From assembly GCF_001510655.1 (NCBI RefSeq), contig NZ_LMVC01000001.1, positions 66,664-130,663 on the forward strand: a stretch of DNA of 64,000 bases. The letters run 5' to 3'. The notes below the pieces were generated by a model. It ran no database searches. It saw nothing but the letters and a program-made list of their open reading frames with translations, and was not told the DNA's origin. This DNA is from Fictibacillus sp. FJAT-27399 (GTDB taxonomy: Bacteria; Bacillota; Bacilli; Bacillales; Fictibacillaceae). Positions 17,938 to 26,174 of the stretch are shown here, one piece after another (within the stretch, counting starts at the first letter, position 1; each line of letters opens with the position of its first letter). Both the position numbers and the translations under genes were made by a program.

Positions 17938-18998
17938 ATCTGCTAAAAGTAGGCTTGATTGGGGTCGGAGGAATCGCTGAAGGAAGGCATATTCCAGCCA
18001 TTCAAAATTTAGCTGAAAAGGCAGTGATTACGGGTGTAAGTGATTTAAACGTTCATCGTGCTGAACAGATTGCAGAGAAGTATGATATTCCATCTGTATA
18101 TGAGAATTATCATGAGATGCTTCCTCACATTGATGCCGTAATCATATCAACTCCAAACAAGTTTCATGCAGAAATTGCGGTAGCGGCACTCCAAGCCGGT
18201 GTCCATGTGTTATGTGAAAAACCAATGGCGCTGTCTACCGAAGAATGTGACCGGATGATTCAGGCTTCAAAAGAATCAGGCAAAATTCTTTCCATCGCTT
18301 ATCACTATCGTTTTATGAAAAATGCCCAGGCTGCCAAAAAGGTGATGCTAGAAGGTGAGATCGGCGAGCCGCTTGTCATCAGAACCCAGGGGCTCAGAAG
18401 AAGAAAGGTTCCAGGCTGGGGAGTCTTTACAAATAAAGAATTGCAGGGAGGGGGAAGCCTGATCGATTATGGCTGTCATCTGCTGGACTTGTCCTTATGG
18501 CTGATGGGCAATCCTGTTCCTGTGGAAGTTATGGGCTCTCAATATAATCTTTTGAGCCGTACTCCTGACCAAGTTAATCTTTGGGGTGAGTTTGACCATA
18601 AAACATTTGAAGTGGATGACCATGTAACAGGGTACATCCGTTTTGAAAACGGTGCGTCTCTTTTATTAGAAACCTCATGGTCAGCCAACATTAAAGATGA
18701 TGTGGAGAATGTTAGCATTTCTGGTGAAAAAGGCGGGCTGGATGTTTTTCCTTTTCACTTGAATCAGGCAAAACACGGCATGCTCCTTAATTCTGAGGCA
18801 TCCTTTATTCCAGGTGATGAAAACCCTGGAAATCCGCAGGCGGAGAATTTTGTAGACTGCTGTCTCGGCCTGGCTGAACAGGTCGTCAAGCCGGAGGAAG
18901 CACGAATGGTCTCTATGCTGATTGAAGCCATCTATAAAAGCAGCCTTACTGGGAGCAGCGTTAAACTTGATTATCGAAAGGAAGTGGAGAGTCAATGA
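17934..18998 (+). CDS. Gfo/Idh/MocA-family oxidoreductase (second copy)
   Basis: A 354-residue paralogue of the preceding gene, with VGLIGVGGIAEGRHIPAI and the CEKPMALSTEECD catalytic-Lys motif. The frame is open further upstream (to 17805) inside the preceding gene, but ATG 17934 with the 4-nt overlap and the Rossmann start is the real one. Two paralogous dehydrogenases in one operon suggest consecutive oxidation and reduction, or an NAD-recycling keto-sugar pathway (inference). Confidence 0.9.
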   Translation: MNLLKVGLIGVGGIAEGRHIPAIQNLAEKAVITGVSDLNVHRAEQIAEKYDIPSVYENYHEMLPHIDAVIISTPNKFHAEIAVAALQAGVHVLCEKPMALSTEECDRMIQASKESGKILSIAYHYRFMKNAQAAKKVMLEGEIGEPLVIRTQGLRRRKVPGWGVFTNKELQGGGSLIDYGCHLLDLSLWLMGNPVPVEVMGSQYNLLSRTPDQVNLWGEFDHKTFEVDDHVTGYIRFENGASLLLETSWSANIKDDVENVSISGEKGGLDVFPFHLNQAKHGMLLNSEASFIPGDENPGNPQAENFVDCCLGLAEQVVKPEEARMVSMLIEAIYKSSLTGSSVKLDYRKEVESQ

Positions 18999-19963
18999 AG
19001 TTAGGTGTATTTACCGTATTATTTTCAGATATGCAGTTTGAACAAATGCTCGATCATGTGAAGAAAGCCGGCGTTAAGGCCGTGGAGATCGGGACAGGGA
19101 ATTACCCGGGAAACGCACATTGCAACTTAGATGAACTTTTGGACAGTGAAGAGAAACGAAAGGATTTTCTCCATCAGGTGAAATCCAGAGATCTAACGAT
19201 CAGTGCTCTCAGCTGCCATGGAAATCCGCTCTCTCCTGACCAGGAGTTTGCCCGTCAATCTCATGACACGTTTGTTAAAACCGTCGATCTTGCTAATCTG
19301 CTAGGAGTGCCTGTCGTCAACTGTTTTTCAGGCGTACCTGGGGATCATGAAGGAGCGAAATACCCAAACTGGCCGGTTACACCTTGGCCGAATGAATATG
19401 GCGACATCTTAAAATGGCAATGGGAAGAAAAACTGATTCCTTACTGGCATGAGTGGGGACAGTATGCCAAGGACAAGAACGTAAAAATTGGCCTTGAACT
19501 GCATGGGGGATTCCTCGTTCATACTCCTTACACATTGTTGAAACTTCGTCAAAAAACATGTGATGCCATTGGTGCCAACCTTGATCCAAGCCATCTGTGG
19601 TGGCAGGGGATTGATCCGATAGCGGCTATCAAAATACTAGGCAAAGAGAATGCTATCCATCATTTCCATGCCAAAGACACTTATATTGATCAGGATAATG
19701 TGAACTTATATGGACTGACTGACATGCAGCCGTATGGTGAAGTTCAATCCCGTGCGTGGAGTTTCCGTTCAGTAGGATGCGGACACAGCGTACAGGAATG
19801 GTCCGATATGATCAGCGCGCTGCGTACCTATGGTTATGACTATGTGGTCAGCATTGAGCATGAGGATCCCCTTATGTCCATAAACGAAGGATTTGCCCGC
19901 GCGGTGAAAAATTTAAATGATGTGATGATTGAAGAAACTCCTGCAGATATGTGGTGGGTTTAG
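18995..19963 (+). CDS. Sugar phosphate isomerase/epimerase (xylose-isomerase-like TIM barrel)
   Basis: A 322-residue AP-endonuclease-2/xylose-isomerase-like barrel. Metal-ligand candidates appear in order: VKIGLELHGG (Glu), GANLDPSHLWWQ (Asp/His), HHFHAKDTY (His) and VVSIEHEDP (Glu). ALSCHGNPLSP in the first half binds substrate in relatives. It overlaps the preceding gene by 4 nt. It likely isomerises or epimerises the keto-sugar made by the two dehydrogenases, or acts as a 3-keto-glycoside lyase-type enzyme; both are inference. Confidence 0.88.
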   Translation: MKLGVFTVLFSDMQFEQMLDHVKKAGVKAVEIGTGNYPGNAHCNLDELLDSEEKRKDFLHQVKSRDLTISALSCHGNPLSPDQEFARQSHDTFVKTVDLANLLGVPVVNCFSGVPGDHEGAKYPNWPVTPWPNEYGDILKWQWEEKLIPYWHEWGQYAKDKNVKIGLELHGGFLVHTPYTLLKLRQKTCDAIGANLDPSHLWWQGIDPIAAIKILGKENAIHHFHAKDTYIDQDNVNLYGLTDMQPYGEVQSRAWSFRSVGCGHSVQEWSDMISALRTYGYDYVVSIEHEDPLMSINEGFARAVKNLNDVMIEETPADMWWV

Positions 19964-19966
19964 CAT

Positions 19967-20006
19967 AAAAAGCAGCAGGCCATTTACACGCCTAGCTGCT
20001 TTTTTG
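19967..20006 (+). terminator. Terminator of the sugar operon
   Basis: AAAAGCAGC..GGC/GCC..GCTGCTTTT stem and T run. Confidence 0.85.
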
Positions 20007-20024
20007 TAAGAATATTGCGCTTTT

Positions 20025-21425
20025 CTATTTTTTTGGTTTGACCTCATTTTGAAGAACATACCAGTTCTGAGGAAATGCTGGCCCCAAAAGCCAATAGCTG
20101 ATGCCTCTTAATTGATACTGTTTGGCTGTGGTGAATTTTGCTTTTATGCTCCTTGCATCTTCAAACCATACGATATGCTGGGCGCCGCTTCCATCATAAT
20201 AATTGTAAAAGGGCGATTGAGCCTTCTCATCATATTGAATCGATGCTCCGTAACGTCGAGCCCGGTCGACCGCTTCTTGGGGAGAGACAGTCTGAGCATA
20301 CGTTCCTTGAACAAAAGGCAGCTTCCAATCATAGCCATACAGAGGGACACCCATGACAAGCTTGTTAGCTGGTATTTCTGTCAATGCATATTCCAGGACT
20401 TTCTTTACTTCGCTTAAAGGAGCAACCGCCATCGGTTTGCCGCCGATCCATCCCCATTCATACGTCATAACAATGACAAAATCTACGATTTCACCATGTG
20501 CCCGATAATCATGAGCTTCATAGAGAATTCCTTTTTGTCCTGCGCTAAGCTTTGGAGCGAGCGCGGTGGATGTGATATATCCAAGAGGTTTAAATAAGGA
20601 TACGGTCCGCCTTAGAAACTGGTTGTAAGCTTCCCTCTGGTTAGGGCTAATGTATTCAAAATCGAAGTTAACCCCCTTATATCCCTTGTTCTTCATGACC
20701 GAAAGGATAGTGTTAAGCAGTTTACTCTGAATGCTGGTGTCCGAAAGAACAGCGCTGATGAGTTCAGTATCGAATGTCCCGTTTTGAAAGTTGGTCACTA
20801 CCATTAAAGGAGAAATGCTTTCTGATTTGGCTGCGGGAAGGACGACTTCGTCTTTTGGAGGGTTAAGTGTCCCGTCCTTGTTGATGGTATAGCTGAAAGG
20901 CGTAATATACGTTAAATATTTTCCTTTTGAATGTATTTCTTTTTGAATAGCGGGGGTATAGCTGCTGATGTAGGCATTGATTTCTTTTACCGGCCTCTCG
21001 AAAGGAATGGTCAGTTTTTGTCCGGGATAAATAACATGTGCAGCCGATAAATTATTTTCTTCGGCGATTCCTTGAATGCTTGCGCCATACTTCATGGAAA
21101 TCACATACAGACTGTCGCCTGGGTGCACAACATGGACGGGGATGATGAGTTCTTGGCCTATATAAATATAAGCCGTCTTTTCTATATTGTTCCGGTCCAC
21201 AATGGCTTGAACGGAGGTATCCCATCGGCCGGCTATTAAATACAGGGTATCGCCTTGCTGTACACGATAGCGCGGAAAGGGAGGAGGGATCACCAGTGCC
21301 TGGCCGATAACCAGTGAATTGGGATCTCTTACATCGTTTTCGTTCATGATGACTTGAAGATCAACACCATAGTGATGGGCAATACCCCATAGGCTGTCAC
21401 CCTGCTGAATCACATGGATGTGCAT
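20025..21425 (-). CDS. LysM-GH18 spore peptidoglycan glycosylase, SleL/YaaH-like
   Basis: A 466-residue protein with three N-terminal LysM repeats (each with a QQGDSLWGIA/QQGDTLYLIA/HPGDSLYVIS-type start, residues ~2-45, 52-97 and 98-142) and a GH18 barrel. The catalytic strand reads GVNFDFEYI, with Glu as acid/base. B. subtilis YaaH and SleL have two LysM modules, so this has one extra. It has no signal peptide, as in SleL-type enzymes deposited in the spore during sporulation. It probably hydrolyses N-acetylglucosaminidic bonds in cortex fragments during germination. A run of eight C's lies directly upstream, giving GGGGGGGTG as binding site. Confidence 0.9.
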   Translation of the reverse strand: MHIHVIQQGDSLWGIAHHYGVDLQVIMNENDVRDPNSLVIGQALVIPPPFPRYRVQQGDTLYLIAGRWDTSVQAIVDRNNIEKTAYIYIGQELIIPVHVVHPGDSLYVISMKYGASIQGIAEENNLSAAHVIYPGQKLTIPFERPVKEINAYISSYTPAIQKEIHSKGKYLTYITPFSYTINKDGTLNPPKDEVVLPAAKSESISPLMVVTNFQNGTFDTELISAVLSDTSIQSKLLNTILSVMKNKGYKGVNFDFEYISPNQREAYNQFLRRTVSLFKPLGYITSTALAPKLSAGQKGILYEAHDYRAHGEIVDFVIVMTYEWGWIGGKPMAVAPLSEVKKVLEYALTEIPANKLVMGVPLYGYDWKLPFVQGTYAQTVSPQEAVDRARRYGASIQYDEKAQSPFYNYYDGSGAQHIVWFEDARSIKAKFTTAKQYQLRGISYWLLGPAFPQNWYVLQNEVKPKK

Positions 21426-21540
21426 ATCAACACCCCCCCCATAATATATCTCTACCTAATGTATTAAAAGAGAACAGATATTATGAAGAATACACTCTTA
21501 AAAAGAAAGAGATGATAGAGGAGCGCGTGAAAAAAACATA

Positions 21541-21567
21541 AAAAACCCAGCTGCTAAAGAGCTGGGC
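21541..21567 (-). terminator. Terminator of the YtxH gene
   Basis: CCCAGCT/AGCTGGG stem followed on the minus strand by six T's. Confidence 0.75.
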
Positions 21568-21578
21568 TATAGTTTGTA

Positions 21579-21992
21579 TTATTCTCCGAGTGTTTCTTTA
21601 GATGCCTCAGGAGAAGGGGGTATTTCGGGATCGTTTTGAGTGGTTGGTGAAACAGCCGAATTCTCATTTTTGTTTTTCATCGAATTAATCTTTTCCTTAG
21701 CTTGAGAAGTCATTTGACTGGTTATATCTTTCACGCTTCCCACCATGTTAGAAGCCTTTTCTTTCCCAGCCATTGTTCCCAGACGAGTTTTCAATTTTGC
21801 TTCGTCCTTCATTTGGATCGTTTTTTCTTTTAGATTAGATGTTTGATTGGATAAATCCCGGCGCATTTCCTTTCCGGATTTTGGAGTCAGTAATAGAGCG
21901 GTTGCGGCTCCAACCAGCCCCCCAACAAGAACACCTTTGGTAAAGTTGGTTTTGTCTTTGGTGTCAGTTGTTTTCGTTGTTTGATTGTTCAT
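21579..21992 (-). CDS. YtxH-domain protein
   Basis: About 137 residues. A glycine-rich membrane segment (TKGVLVGGLVGAATALLLTPKSGKEMRRDL) is the YtxH signature; the rest is a long Lys/Met-rich amphipathic helix and a Ser/Pro-rich acidic tail. AAGGAGG is followed by an ATG at 21992; the longer frame start overlaps the Shine-Dalgarno sequence. YtxH proteins are general-stress associated in Bacillus and have no known biochemical activity. Confidence 0.85.
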   Translation of the reverse strand: MNNQTTKTTDTKDKTNFTKGVLVGGLVGAATALLLTPKSGKEMRRDLSNQTSNLKEKTIQMKDEAKLKTRLGTMAGKEKASNMVGSVKDITSQMTSQAKEKINSMKNKNENSAVSPTTQNDPEIPPSPEASKETLGE

Positions 21993-22058
21993 TGTCGAAT
22001 TCCTCCTTTTCATCTTCTATACCCGGATGGACTTATCGATAAACATAGGGAATAGCAA

Positions 22059-22104
22059 GAAAAAAGGATCATATTATAAGTCCAGGGACTTAAATATGAT
22101 CCTG
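22059..22104 (-). terminator. Long terminator of the YdjO-like gene
   Basis: AGGATCATATT/AATATGATCCT with an inner TAAGTCC/GGACTTA stem; T run on the minus strand. Confidence 0.85.
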
Positions 22105-22112
22105 TTTCATCT

Positions 22113-22298
22113 TTATTTTAGCTCGGGGAGCATGCGGATTTCTTGAGCCATCTTTGATTTGCAAATCGGGCATTTTGGTGTTTCCTGCAGAGAGTAATCT
22201 GCTCTCATCCAGCATGTGCACTCCTCATTTTCACATGCCCATACTTTCGTTTCTACGTCAGGAACTGGTTCGATCGGGTTTTTGGAAAAAAAGGCCAT
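22113..22298 (-). CDS. ydjO: YdjO-like zinc-ribbon protein (cold-inducible family)
   Basis: A 61-residue protein with two Cys pairs (CENEECTCW and CPICKSKM) forming a probable zinc ribbon, and a C-terminal IRMLPEL. Layout and length match B. subtilis YdjO, annotated as cold-inducible. GGGGGAT precedes the ATG. Function beyond metal binding is unknown. Confidence 0.75.
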   Translation of the reverse strand: MAFFSKNPIEPVPDVETKVWACENEECTCWMRADYSLQETPKCPICKSKMAQEIRMLPELK

Positions 22299-22376
22299 GG
22301 GTATCCCCCTTAAGTGTAATACTTACATTATACTCCTTTTTGGCAACTTTTATGAGTAAAAAGACTTTCAAACTTT

Positions 22377-23336
22377 TTAAAAGGTTGGAATCCTTTCATA
22401 GTTTCTGCTCATGAGCTCCGTCTTTTTCCGTATAATCTCTGCGATTTCAGCCGGTTGTACGACCTGGGCATCGCTGCCGAAGGACCATATTAATTCTGCA
22501 AATCTGTGAATATCATTTGTCAGTATATACATAGAAATGAGCCCGCTGCCATCGGTCTCTTGTATGACATGAGAAGAGAGAGAGGGATGTCTCAAAGCCT
22601 TCTGAATGCCTTCGCCTTCTAATTTAATATGTAACTGAAGCTTTTTGGAAGGCGGAAGAAGATCTGGCCAATTCGTGATCGTCACTTCTGAGAAATCCAT
22701 TAAAGCTTGATGTTCAATTTGAATTGCTGCTTGTTTTACATCATTTAAATCAATCACTTGAAATTCGTTCTCTGTATGGCTGTAACAGGGGCTGTACCAG
22801 CTGCCACAGTCACAATAGATCCCGATTGGCTGAAGTCTGCCGAGCTTGGTGTTCCCTCCCAGCTCATAGTGCGCGGTGACCAGGCACTGCTCCAATGATG
22901 CGTCCAGAAAAAGAGGCAAGAAAGGTACGGGATCAGGGTAGGAAGGCAGGTGGATGAGCAATCTTTTTTGAATTTCTTCGAACCTTTTGACTGCATCATC
23001 GGGAAGGTAGTTGATAAATTTATCGTGCCCAGAGACAGCTTCCCTTCTGAAAGGGAACGATAGGCTCTTTTTGTAGGGCTGCAGAGCAAATAAGAAAGCA
23101 AGTGCCTCAGACTCTGTAAAACCGATGGGCGGAAGAATTCTTTCGTTTTCAAGTTTATATCCTCCGTGGGGACCGAATTCAGACACGATCGGCAGTCCCA
23201 TATCCATCAGGGAAAGCAGGTCCCTTTGAATGGTTCGGGTTGAAACTTTAAATTCTTCTGCGAGTTCTTTTAATGTAAAGCGTTTTTTCTTGTTGATGGA
23301 CAATAATAGTAGTTCATGCCGTTTAACCTTAGCCAT
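22377..23336 (-). CDS. HTH-WYL domain transcriptional regulator (YafY-like)
   Basis: About 319 residues. The N-terminal DeoR-type HTH is FTLKELAEEFKVSTRTIQRDL, with wing LPIVSEFGPHGGYKL; a WYL ligand-sensing domain with LQPIGIYCDCGSWYSPCY is in the middle, and a C-terminal WCX extension follows. Start chosen at 23336 because GAGGA precedes that ATG, while the ATG 18 codons earlier has none. An inverted repeat ATAGTTG (23361-23367)/CAACTAT (23387-23393) just upstream is a plausible autoregulatory operator. WYL regulators often bind nucleotides or small signalling ligands; the ligand is unknown here. Confidence 0.85.
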   Translation of the reverse strand: MAKVKRHELLLLSINKKKRFTLKELAEEFKVSTRTIQRDLLSLMDMGLPIVSEFGPHGGYKLENERILPPIGFTESEALAFLFALQPYKKSLSFPFRREAVSGHDKFINYLPDDAVKRFEEIQKRLLIHLPSYPDPVPFLPLFLDASLEQCLVTAHYELGGNTKLGRLQPIGIYCDCGSWYSPCYSHTENEFQVIDLNDVKQAAIQIEHQALMDFSEVTITNWPDLLPPSKKLQLHIKLEGEGIQKALRHPSLSSHVIQETDGSGLISMYILTNDIHRFAELIWSFGSDAQVVQPAEIAEIIRKKTELMSRNYERIPTF

Positions 23337-23419
23337 GGATGTATCCTCAATCATATTAAAATAGTTGTTCTAGTTTATATATCGTTCAACTATCAAGACA
23401 TTTTACATAAAATTAAGGA

Positions 23420-23600
23420 TTACTTTTTGAAAGCGCTGGCAATTGTTAACAAAATCCCAATACCAGCAGCGCTGTAAGACAGATAGGCGGGCATAGAAAG
23501 CTTGCCGGAATAACCCAGAATGCCTAATAAAGAGCAGGGATCCTGTTGTTTGCAGAAGAGTTTTTGCCGAACTTTTGTTTTCTATGATTCTGTTCTTCAT
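23420..23600 (-). pseudogene. Possible frameshifted small membrane protein gene
   Basis: On the minus strand, ATG (23598-23600) after GAGGGG reads MKNRIIENKSSAKTLLQTTG; then the +1 frame continues GILGYSGKLSMPAYLSY and GIGILLTIASAFKK to a TAA at 23420. The 181-nt span is one base out of frame. The composite looks like a 60-residue protein with a C-terminal hydrophobic helix, whereas the unshifted frame is implausible. It could be a real frameshift, a sequencing error or chance. No family recognised. Confidence 0.35.
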
Positions 23601-23701
23601 CAAAACCCCTCATTTCTTTTTATAAGGAAAGTATAAGGGCACACATGAAAAAATGCACGAGCGTTAAGCATCACACTGTGCATTTTGTCAGGATCAATGT
23701 T

Positions 23702-23836
23702 CTATCTTTTCGTATTGCTTTTCTTTGCTGCATTTTCAAGCTTAGTTTGCGGATCTGCTGCGAATTCAGTATCACCTTTTCCTTGAGGTGTTACACTGCT
23801 GGCAGCCTGGCCCTTACCACTGCTTTTCTTCGTCAC
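23702..23836 (-). CDS. sspL: Small acid-soluble spore protein L
   Basis: A 44-residue basic protein starting GTG (MTKKSSGKGQ) and ending DPQTKLENAAKKSNTKR. The core VTPQGKGD and the tail closely match B. subtilis SspL (VTPQGDLEG, DPKTELEERAKKSNTKR, from memory). GGGAGGTGAT precedes the GTG; an ATG directly upstream is followed at once by a stop, which fixes the GTG. It is a minor forespore SASP presumably made under sigma-G. The longer plus-strand frame over it (23645-23926) is its antisense shadow. Confidence 0.85.
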   Translation of the reverse strand: MTKKSSGKGQAASSVTPQGKGDTEFAADPQTKLENAAKKSNTKR

Positions 23837-23967
23837 ATGATCACCTCCCATTTTTTAGCGTTGCCAACCTCAGAAGATTCATTCGCTGATTTCTGGTTAA
23901 AGGAGTATTTATTGTGGAATAACTAATGAGGTAGGCATTGTCAAAGAATGAAGAGGATGTGATTCAT

Positions 23968-24864
23968 ATGGAAATCGGATTAGTGGGTCTGGGGAAAATG
24001 GGTTTTAATATTGCACAGAATATGATTGATCATGATTTTAAGGTGATTGCTTATGATACCAATAAAGAAACGGTAGATCAAATCTCTTCAAAAGGTGCAC
24101 TTGGGGTGGAGACACTTGAAGATTTAGCAAAGGGTTTTACAGGACGCCGGGCGATTATTTTATTGGTTCCTGCAGGCCCTGCAGTAGACAGTGTGATCAG
24201 TGATCTGGTACCTTATCTGGACCAAGGCGACATCATCATTGACGCAGGGAATTCAAAGTACAAGGATACTCTTAGACGTTACGAAGAATTAAAAGAAAAA
24301 GGAATTCATTTAGTGGACTGCGGAACGAGCGGAGGTACTGAAGGAGCACGCCATGGTGTTTGTGTCATGGTCGGCGGGGATGAAGAAGCCGTGGATTATG
24401 TTGCTCCGCTCTATGAAAAAATTTCAATAGAAAACGGTTTTATGAAAACAGGAAAAGCAGGAAGCGGTCATTTCTTAAAAATGGTGCATAATGGAATTGA
24501 ATACGGAATGATGCAGGCGATCGCGGAGGGGTTTGAAATTCTGGATAAAAGTGATTTTGACTATGATTATGAAGCAGTCGCAAAGGTCTGGAATAATGGA
24601 TCAGTCATCCGTTCTTGGCTGATGGAACTAATGGAGAACGCATTTTCCAAACAGCCGAAACTTGAAGATATACGGGGTGTGATGAATTCTTCAGGAGAAG
24701 GCATTTGGACGATTGAGGCGGCGCTTGACTATCAGGCTACAGCCCCAGTTATTGCTCTGTCTCAGTTTATGAGGTTCAGGTCGCTCGAGGATGACACTTT
24801 CCACGGAAAAGTGGTGGCAGCTCTTCGAAACGAGTTCGGCGGACATGCTGTTGTAAAGAAATAG
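23968..24864 (+). CDS. yqeC: 6-phosphogluconate dehydrogenase, YqeC type
   Basis: A 298-residue short-form decarboxylating 6-phosphogluconate dehydrogenase. The Rossmann start is MEIGLVGLGKMGFNIAQNM; the substrate signature is IIDAGNSKYKDTLRRYEELKEKG plus VDCGTSGGTEGARHG; catalytic Lys is in GHFLKMVHNGIEYGMMQ. GAGGA precedes ATG 23968. It is the ~300-residue NAD(P)-preferring class rather than the ~470-residue Gnd. It supplies ribulose-5-phosphate in the pentose phosphate route. Confidence 0.92.
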   Translation: MEIGLVGLGKMGFNIAQNMIDHDFKVIAYDTNKETVDQISSKGALGVETLEDLAKGFTGRRAIILLVPAGPAVDSVISDLVPYLDQGDIIIDAGNSKYKDTLRRYEELKEKGIHLVDCGTSGGTEGARHGVCVMVGGDEEAVDYVAPLYEKISIENGFMKTGKAGSGHFLKMVHNGIEYGMMQAIAEGFEILDKSDFDYDYEAVAKVWNNGSVIRSWLMELMENAFSKQPKLEDIRGVMNSSGEGIWTIEAALDYQATAPVIALSQFMRFRSLEDDTFHGKVVAALRNEFGGHAVVKK

Positions 24865-24875
24865 CACCTTTTACA

Positions 24876-24906
24876 AAACCTTTGCCCTATTGCAGAGGTT
24901 TTTTTC
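24876..24906 (+). terminator. Terminator after yqeC
   Basis: AAACCTTTGC/GCAGAGGTTT stem and T run. Confidence 0.75.
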
Positions 24907-24939
24907 ATATAATGGTACATAGGAGTGTGATATAAAAGC

Positions 24940-25461
24940 ATGAAATTAAATGAGAAATTTGTTCGAGAATCCAGAACAGTAAAATCAAGTGTGGTTCTTC
25001 CGCCGGATACGAATAATCATGGAACTTTGTTTGGCGGCAAACTGATGGCATATATTGACGATGTGGCTGCGATATCAGCGATCCGCCATGCACGCTGCAA
25101 TGTGGTAACCGCCTCAACCGATTCGGTCGATTTTTTGCATCCAATCAGAGTAGGAAATTCAGTCTGCCTGGAATCTTTTGTGACGTGGACGCACAAAACG
25201 TCGATGGAGGTTTTTGTAAAAATCACGTCTGAGAATTTATTTACAGGCGAGAGAAAGGTTTGTGCAGTTTCCTTTTTGACGTTTGTCGCACTGGGTGAAG
25301 ATGGTAAACCAACGCCAGTGCCAAAAGCTATTCCAGAGTCTGAAGAGGAAAAGTGGCTTCATCAAGGTGCAGAGGAACGGGCTGTTAACCGGAGAAAAAG
25401 AAGGGAAAGCAGTAAAAAACTTGCTGAAGAATTCGGCACGCAAAAGCCATGGGAATATTAA
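24940..25461 (+). CDS. Hot-dog acyl-CoA thioesterase, YkhA-like
   Basis: A 173-residue single hot-dog-fold thioesterase. Motifs are TNNHGTLFGGKLMAYIDDVAAISA (catalytic Asn/Asp region), ASTDSVDFLHPIRVG and TSMEVFVKITSE, typical of cytosolic ACOT/YkhA enzymes that hydrolyse long- or medium-chain acyl-CoA. The last ~25 residues are a charged helix (ERAVNRRKRRESSKKLAEEFG). It is a standalone gene with its own terminator. Confidence 0.9.
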   Translation: MKLNEKFVRESRTVKSSVVLPPDTNNHGTLFGGKLMAYIDDVAAISAIRHARCNVVTASTDSVDFLHPIRVGNSVCLESFVTWTHKTSMEVFVKITSENLFTGERKVCAVSFLTFVALGEDGKPTPVPKAIPESEEEKWLHQGAEERAVNRRKRRESSKKLAEEFGTQKPWEY

Positions 25462-25531
25462 AATCTGTTTTGTGCAAGTCTTTTCTTTATAAATCTGGTT
25501 TCGTCATGTTATAATAAAGTTACCTTTTTCC

Positions 25532-25568
25532 AGCCAGGGATACGAGAACCCTGGCTTATTATTTTTAA
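25532..25568 (+). terminator. Terminator after the thioesterase gene
   Basis: AGCCAGGG/CCCTGGCT stem, 9-nt loop, T-rich tail. Confidence 0.85.
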
Positions 25569-25681
25569 ACTTTCATAGCTGATGATAATAGATCAGTCTG
25601 CAGATTGCAGGCTGGGTTTTGGATGCAATGCTTGGCACCAGCGCTGGTCGGACCTTAGCTTGCCCTTTTCTTGCATGCAAA

Positions 25682-25712
25682 AAAGAGTGGACGATTGTCC
25701 CACCCTTTTCGC
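25682..25712 (-). terminator. Terminator of the SASP gene
   Basis: On the minus strand a GGGTGGGAC/GTCCACTC stem with one bulge and a six-T tail. Confidence 0.65.
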
Positions 25713-25729
25713 TTTTGGGAGAGTTAAGA

Positions 25730-25936
25730 TTAACGACGGAATCCGCCACCAAGTTGTTGTTCAGCCATTTGTACAAGACGCTTAGTGATTTCACCACCAA
25801 CAGATCCGTTAGCGCGTGAAGAAGTGTCGGGTCCAAGTTGCACACCAAATTCAGAAGCGATTTCATACTTCATTTGATCAAGAGCTTGTTGAGCACCAGC
25901 TACTACTAGTTCGTTTGAAGAGTTGTTACGTGCCAT
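25730..25936 (-). CDS. Alpha/beta-type small acid-soluble spore protein
   Basis: A 68-residue DNA-binding spore protein. It shows the family order [25 protein letters not shown] (GPR protease site: cleavage expected between Glu and Ile in YEIASEF), [22 protein letters not shown] and a C-terminal GGFRR. AAGGAGGTGAT precedes the ATG at 25936; the ORF's upstream Ile-containing extension is excluded. It protects spore DNA from UV and heat and is degraded at germination. Confidence 0.97.
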   Translation of the reverse strand: MARNNSSNELVVAGAQQALDQMKYEIASEFGVQLGPDTSSRANGSVGGEITKRLVQMAEQQLGGGFRR

Positions 25937-26063
25937 ATGTATCACCTCCTTGTACTACTAGTTTGTATTACCACTTTGAAAATATGCATGAAAAAGAAAA
26001 TTTTTTTGGAGTCACGTTTCATTCGTATTTTCGTATAGTATCTTATCCCCCTATATTTGATTA

Positions 26064-26099
26064 GACGCCGTGATGACCTCCCACACGGCGTTTATTTGT
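26064..26099 (+). terminator. Orphan terminator-like hairpin
   Basis: ACGCCGTG/CACGGCGT stem followed by TTTATTTGTGTTT. No plus-strand gene lies in the 120 bp upstream, because the SASP gene runs the other way. It may end a short RNA or antisense transcript. Confidence 0.55.
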
Positions 26100-26174
26100 G
26101 TTTAGACTTTCTACCGTCACTTGATGTTCACTATCATTTTAGGCCATAAGAGGGTATACTGTTAACAAAAGGGG

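Noticed and set aside
23645-23926. Plus-strand 93-codon open frame
   Set aside because: Antisense to sspL, which has a strong binding site and a recognisable family sequence.
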